DNA of 64,000 bases from Verrucomicrobiaceae bacterium (GTDB lineage Bacteria > Verrucomicrobiota > Verrucomicrobiia > Verrucomicrobiales > Verrucomicrobiaceae): the NCBI GenBank assembly GCA_019694165.1, contig JAIBCL010000009.1, forward strand, positions 124,001-188,000, in the 5' to 3' direction. The notes below the pieces were generated by a model. The model did not search any database, had not been told where the DNA came from, and was given only the letters and a program-made list of their open reading frames with translations. The translations under genes and the position numbers were made by a program. Shown piece by piece: positions 60,319 to 64,000 of this stretch. Within the stretch, counting starts at the first letter, position 1; every line of letters starts with the position of its first letter.

Positions 60319-61257
60319 TCACCGCATCGTTTTCACGGAATCCAAGACCGAACGATCGCCAAGCCAAGGCTCGAACTCGGACGGGATCGCCGCATCGAAG
60401 GTCAAAGGCTGCAGAGTGACCGGGTGCTCGAACGCGAGCTTCCAGGCGTGAAGCATCATTCGGCTGGACGGAATCGGCTGACGCGACGGGTGGCCGTAGA
60501 GTGGATCACCGAGGATCGGCGCGAACAGGCATTCCTTCATGTGAACGCGAATCTGATGTGTGCGGCCGGTGAGGAGACGGCAAAGGATGAGCGCACATCC
60601 TTGGTGCGTGCTCAGTTGCTTCCATTCGGTCACCGCGTCCTTGCCAGCACCGTCATAGAGCACGGCCATCCGTTTGCGATCCACGGGATGTCGGCCGATT
60701 TTGTTTTTGATGAGCGCGCCCTCTTCCTTGGGAACGCCTGCGACGGCGGCGAGATAGAATTTGCTGATGCGTCGGTCTGAGAACTGCTCCGTCAGCCGAG
60801 TGTGCGCGCGGTCATGCTTGGCCACGACCATGCAGCCGCTCGTTTCCTTGTCGAGCCGGTGAACGATGCCGGGCCGCATCTCACCGCCGATGCCTGAGAG
60901 ATCGTCGCAGTGATGAAGCAACGCGTTCACCAGCGTGCCATCGGGATTTCCGGCGGCGGGATGCACGACCAAGCCGGGGGACTTGTTGATGACGATGAGG
61001 TGCTCGTCCTCGAACAGCACGTCGAGGGGAATGTCCTGCGCCTTCACTTCAACTGGAGAGGCTTCGGGAATGACGAGGGAGACGGGGTCGCCGGCTTTCA
61101 AGATGGTGCTGGGCTTGGCGGGCTTCGCACTTACCGTGACGTGGCCGTCGCGGATCAGGTCCTGAAGGCGCGAGCGGGAGACCTCGGGCTGCTTTCGCTG
61201 GAGAAAGCGGTCGAGGCGTTCGCCGGAACCATCATCGCTGGTGATTAAGAAATGCAC
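60319..61257 (-). CDS. RluA-family pseudouridine synthase (RluD-like)
   Basis: 312 aa: S4 RNA-binding domain (RLDRFLQRKQPEVSRSRLQDLIRDGHVTVS) and catalytic domain with the motif HRLDKETSG, whose Asp is the catalytic residue, then GRTHQIRVHM and GDPLYGH. Family members isomerise uridines in 23S rRNA or tRNA; the S4-containing form is closest to RluD/RluC. It is divergent from the Ser/Thr kinase gene, with 97 bp between. Confidence 0.92.
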   Translation of the reverse strand: MHFLITSDDGSGERLDRFLQRKQPEVSRSRLQDLIRDGHVTVSAKPAKPSTILKAGDPVSLVIPEASPVEVKAQDIPLDVLFEDEHLIVINKSPGLVVHPAAGNPDGTLVNALLHHCDDLSGIGGEMRPGIVHRLDKETSGCMVVAKHDRAHTRLTEQFSDRRISKFYLAAVAGVPKEEGALIKNKIGRHPVDRKRMAVLYDGAGKDAVTEWKQLSTHQGCALILCRLLTGRTHQIRVHMKECLFAPILGDPLYGHPSRQPIPSSRMMLHAWKLAFEHPVTLQPLTFDAAIPSEFEPWLGDRSVLDSVKTMR

Positions 61258-61353
61258 CTGCGGAGCTTTGCGAACTTGGGGCCGCGAACAACTTTTTTGT
61301 CACCCAAGGGACCGAGACATTGAAGCGTATGGAGGTTTAACGTAAGCTACACA

Positions 61354-63729
61354 GTGGCACCCGTCCGAGAACAACAGTATCTCAGCACCTGCCCGTCGTG
61401 CGACACGCAGATCGACGTCACGGCCTTGGAGCCGTACACGAAGCTCAAGTGCCTGCATTGCGGGGAGATGGTGCGCGTGCGCCGGAAGTTCGACCACTTC
61501 GTCATCATCAAGCAAATCGGCGAAGGCGGCATGAGCCGGGTGTTCGAGGCGGAGGATGAGACGCTGGGCCGACGAGTGGCGTTGAAGATTCTGAACCGCC
61601 AGTACAGCCGCAATGCCGAGCGCATCGAGCAATTCCGCCGTGAGGCTCTGATCACGGCGAACGTGAACCATCCGAACGTGATCAAGCTCTACACGGTGGG
61701 CTACGACCAGGGCTACTTCTACATCGCCATGGAGCTGGTGGGCGGCGGCAGTCTGGAGCAGCGCATCCGCCAGGCGGGCCATCTGCCGGAGGCCGAGGTG
61801 CTGCGCATCGGCCACGAAGTGGCGGAGGGGTTGCGCGCGGCCCAGCGCGTGGGACTGGTGCATCGCGATGTGAAACCGGCGAACATCCTCTTCACCGAGA
61901 CGGGCACGGCGAAGGTGGTGGACTTCGGACTCGCGCTTTTCGTCGAGCGCGATGTGGATGATTCCGGCGAAATCTGGGCCACGCCCTACTACGTGGCGCC
62001 CGAGAAGGTGATCGAGAACAAGGAGGACCACCGCAGCGACATCTTCAGCCTCGGCGCGACGATGTATCATGCGCTGACAGGCAGGCCGCCGCACAAGGCG
62101 AACACAAACTCCATCCAGGAGCTGCGCATCATCAAATGCCGGCGCGTGACGCTTGAGGAGTCGGGGCTGAGCTTCGGCGCACGCACGCAGCATGTGGTGA
62201 ACCGCATGCTGGCCTTCAAGCCCGAGGACCGCTTCCCGAACTACGACGAAGCCATCGAGGAGCTGCGTTTCGCCGAAGGCCTCGTGGGCCGCTCGTTGCT
62301 GCGCAAGGGATCGCGAAAAAAGCGCGCGGCCCTCATCGCCGCTGCGGCGGTGGTCGCGGCGTTTGGCGTCGGCGTGGTGCTGCGCAACACGCGGGAGCGG
62401 AGGCTGAATTCCATCACCACCTCGCCGTCGGTCATTCAGAAGGAACTCGCCGGAGTGGGCGTCACGCTGCAGGCCGGCACGCAGACCACGGCCGACCGCT
62501 TCATCCACGCGCGCGAGGTGCTGCTGCAGGGGAAGTTTGCCGAGGCACGGCAGCGTTTTGATGAAATCCTGCGCTCCGGCGCACGCCAGCCCACGCTGAA
62601 CTGGACGCGGTTCAATGCCGCGCTCTGCGCCATCGTCACCGGCAAGAAGGATGATGCCGTCGAGATGTTCCGCCTGATCACCGCGGAGTCCGTGGTGCCG
62701 GCGACAGCGGGCGGGACCGATCTTTCCGCGTTCTTCGCGAAGCTCGGCGAGACAATGACCGCCACGCTTGGAAAAGGATCGCGCGGTGCAAAGGCTGACT
62801 TTGACGACACGAACGAGGAACTCATGGGCTGGCTGGCCGTGGGGCTGGCCGAGTGGCATTTCGGCCGGCCGCGCGAAGGGGCGAAGAGCATCACACGATT
62901 CCTGGCGGGCAAGCCCTCCGACAACACGCTGGAGTGGGTGCCGCGCTACCGCGTGCTGGTCGAGCCCTACATGCACGACATCGAGATCGTGCGCCGCTTG
63001 AAGCAGGACGAGAAACCCGCCACCGAGCAGGAGGCCCTGGCCGCGCTGGACGAAGTGCGCAAGGCGCGGGAAAGCCTCAAGACCTCCGGCAATCTCGAGT
63101 CTCTCGCCAAGATCGAGCGCGACCTGAACAAAGACATCGCGACCTTCCGCCTGGACGAGCAGCGCAAGGAAATGGCGGAGGCGGCGGCGCGCCGGAAGCG
63201 TGAGCTGAATCAGCTCAACGAACTCTCCGCCACGCTGCCGTCACTCGTGCAGGGCTACGACTACGGCGCGGTGATCCAGTTGCTCACGGACGTGCGGTTT
63301 GAGTCGCCGGAAGTGCAGTCGGCACTGGAAGGGAAGCGTTACCTCTACTCGAAGGCGCAGGAGTTTGTCACGCAGGTCATCGACGACATCAACCGCCAGG
63401 GCTACAAGGGCAAGATCGACCGCCGCGAGGCAGGCTCGCTCGAAGGCATGGTCACAGTGGCGGACGGCCGGCAGTTGCGCCTGAGCATCGAGCGCGGCGT
63501 CATCGCCGTGCCGCTTGAGACGGTGGACTCCGAGTCGCTCATCGACATGGCCCACTTCTTCTGCACGAAGGTGACGGACTCCACCGACTACTACCGCCGT
63601 CAGGAACTGATGGCCGCCTTCGCGCGCATCCAGGGATCACACGATGCGGCCACCATCGCCGCGCAGCTCATGGAGGAGAACCGCGAGTTTCGCACCCGCT
63701 GGATGCAAGTGCTGCAAGGCGGCATCTGA
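61354..63729 (+). CDS. Transmembrane zinc-ribbon Ser/Thr protein kinase
   Basis: 791 aa from GTG 61354. A zinc ribbon (CPSC at 13-16, CLHC at 33-36) precedes a kinase domain with GEGGMSRVF, ALK (K78), HRDVKPAN (170-177), DFG (VVDFGLA) and APE. One membrane segment at about 321-345 (AALIAAAAVVAAFGVGVVL) leads to a large periplasmic C-terminal part with helical, TPR-like content. The zinc-ribbon-plus-kinase plan matches that of the kinase at 41972, but this one is RD-type and membrane-anchored. It may sense the envelope; targets unknown. No neighbours in operon. Confidence 0.93.
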   Translation: MAPVREQQYLSTCPSCDTQIDVTALEPYTKLKCLHCGEMVRVRRKFDHFVIIKQIGEGGMSRVFEAEDETLGRRVALKILNRQYSRNAERIEQFRREALITANVNHPNVIKLYTVGYDQGYFYIAMELVGGGSLEQRIRQAGHLPEAEVLRIGHEVAEGLRAAQRVGLVHRDVKPANILFTETGTAKVVDFGLALFVERDVDDSGEIWATPYYVAPEKVIENKEDHRSDIFSLGATMYHALTGRPPHKANTNSIQELRIIKCRRVTLEESGLSFGARTQHVVNRMLAFKPEDRFPNYDEAIEELRFAEGLVGRSLLRKGSRKKRAALIAAAAVVAAFGVGVVLRNTRERRLNSITTSPSVIQKELAGVGVTLQAGTQTTADRFIHAREVLLQGKFAEARQRFDEILRSGARQPTLNWTRFNAALCAIVTGKKDDAVEMFRLITAESVVPATAGGTDLSAFFAKLGETMTATLGKGSRGAKADFDDTNEELMGWLAVGLAEWHFGRPREGAKSITRFLAGKPSDNTLEWVPRYRVLVEPYMHDIEIVRRLKQDEKPATEQEALAALDEVRKARESLKTSGNLESLAKIERDLNKDIATFRLDEQRKEMAEAAARRKRELNQLNELSATLPSLVQGYDYGAVIQLLTDVRFESPEVQSALEGKRYLYSKAQEFVTQVIDDINRQGYKGKIDRREAGSLEGMVTVADGRQLRLSIERGVIAVPLETVDSESLIDMAHFFCTKVTDSTDYYRRQELMAAFARIQGSHDAATIAAQLMEENREFRTRWMQVLQGGI

Positions 63730-63794
63730 AACACAGCCGCCGCGCGCCGTGGAAGCCTGCGGCCGAGAGACACAAACGGCGGGGCAGGGAACCG

Positions 63795-64000
63795 TCAGGA
63801 CAGCTTCCGCTTGAACGCCTCGTAGCCGATGCGTCGCACCACGCGCAGTTCGCCCGTGTCGGGATCGAACACATCGAGGTCGGGATGCGGCACGCCATTG
63901 AACGTGCTGGTCTTCACCATCGTGTAGTGCGCCATGTCGGTGAAGACGAGCTTCTGGCCGACCTCCAGCGGCCTGGGAAACGAGTATTCATTGACCACGT
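63795..64000 (-). CDS. nspC: Carboxynorspermidine decarboxylase, C-terminal end only
   Basis: The frame runs from the right edge to a TGA at 63795. The 67 visible residues (EYSFPRPLEVGQKLVFTDMA, HYTMVKTSTFNGVPHPDL) match the C-terminal end of NspC, the PLP enzyme that decarboxylates carboxynorspermidine or carboxyspermidine in polyamine synthesis. The N-terminal barrel lies outside the window. It converges with the kinase gene (65-bp gap). Confidence 0.82.
   Translation of the reverse strand, partial: VVNEYSFPRPLEVGQKLVFTDMAHYTMVKTSTFNGVPHPDLDVFDPDTGELRVVRRIGYEAFKRKLS

Overview
The window looks like a chromosomal segment of a GC-rich Verrucomicrobiota bacterium (Verrucomicrobiales/Prosthecobacter-like). 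The evidence is two giant secreted proteins of the PVC-type CxxCH 'membrane-bound dehydrogenase' kind, a sulfatase, FG-GAP and sialidase secreted proteins, zinc-ribbon serine/threonine kinases, and genes mostly without Shine-Dalgarno sequences. No phage, plasmid, IS or CRISPR signature is visible. All assignments are read from sequence and family knowledge; no database search was run.

Layout. 1-3.8 kb: outer-membrane biogenesis genes (LptE-like, BamD/TPR-like), leuB and a histidine phosphatase. 3.8-10 kb: sulfatase, glucuronate isomerase and a CxxCH dehydrogenase-like protein, suggesting use of sulfated or uronate-containing polysaccharide. 10.27 kb: tRNA-Pro(UGG). 10.4-16.5 kb: accA among conserved proteins of unknown function (YbjN-like, LysM, PH-domain). 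16.6-23.4 kb: an AraC regulator divergent from an isomerase / DapA-NanA-type aldolase / FG-GAP / sialidase operon, followed by a truncated sialidase-like remnant. 23.6-31.4 kb: DUF3828-like protein, a translationally coupled zinc-ribbon pair, a nucleotide-sugar epimerase, an EF-hand protein and an ABCG-like transporter. 31.5-38.8 kb: a 1680-aa ThuA/dehydrogenase/heme/ThuA fusion and a 750-aa EF-hand/redoxin/CxxCH/copper-oxygenase-like fusion.

39.1-46.3 kb holds the most striking system: a minus-strand run that begins with two tandem glycosyltransferases and a rhodanese lipoprotein and continues with a soluble zinc-ribbon Ser/Thr kinase, two Roadblock/LC7 proteins, a protoglobin, a hemerythrin and a CvnD/MglA-type small GTPase. 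It resembles an actinobacterial conservon in which the histidine kinase is replaced by a Ser/Thr kinase and two O2/NO-binding proteins are added. A gas- or redox-controlled GTPase switch, possibly acting on surface polysaccharide, is the working hypothesis.

46.5-52.7 kb: two SMP-30 lactonases, trpF with a pseudo-receiver protein, CBS protein, panD, an SDR and gltX. 52.8-60.3 kb: a heavy-metal efflux locus (Cys/His-rich small protein, TolC-like, adaptor, RND pump, Cys-rich periplasmic protein), split by an antisense VapBC-type pair. 60.3-64 kb: RluD-like synthase, a transmembrane zinc-ribbon Ser/Thr kinase and the 3' end of nspC. Heptanucleotide tandem repeats precede gltX and the last gene of the metal locus.
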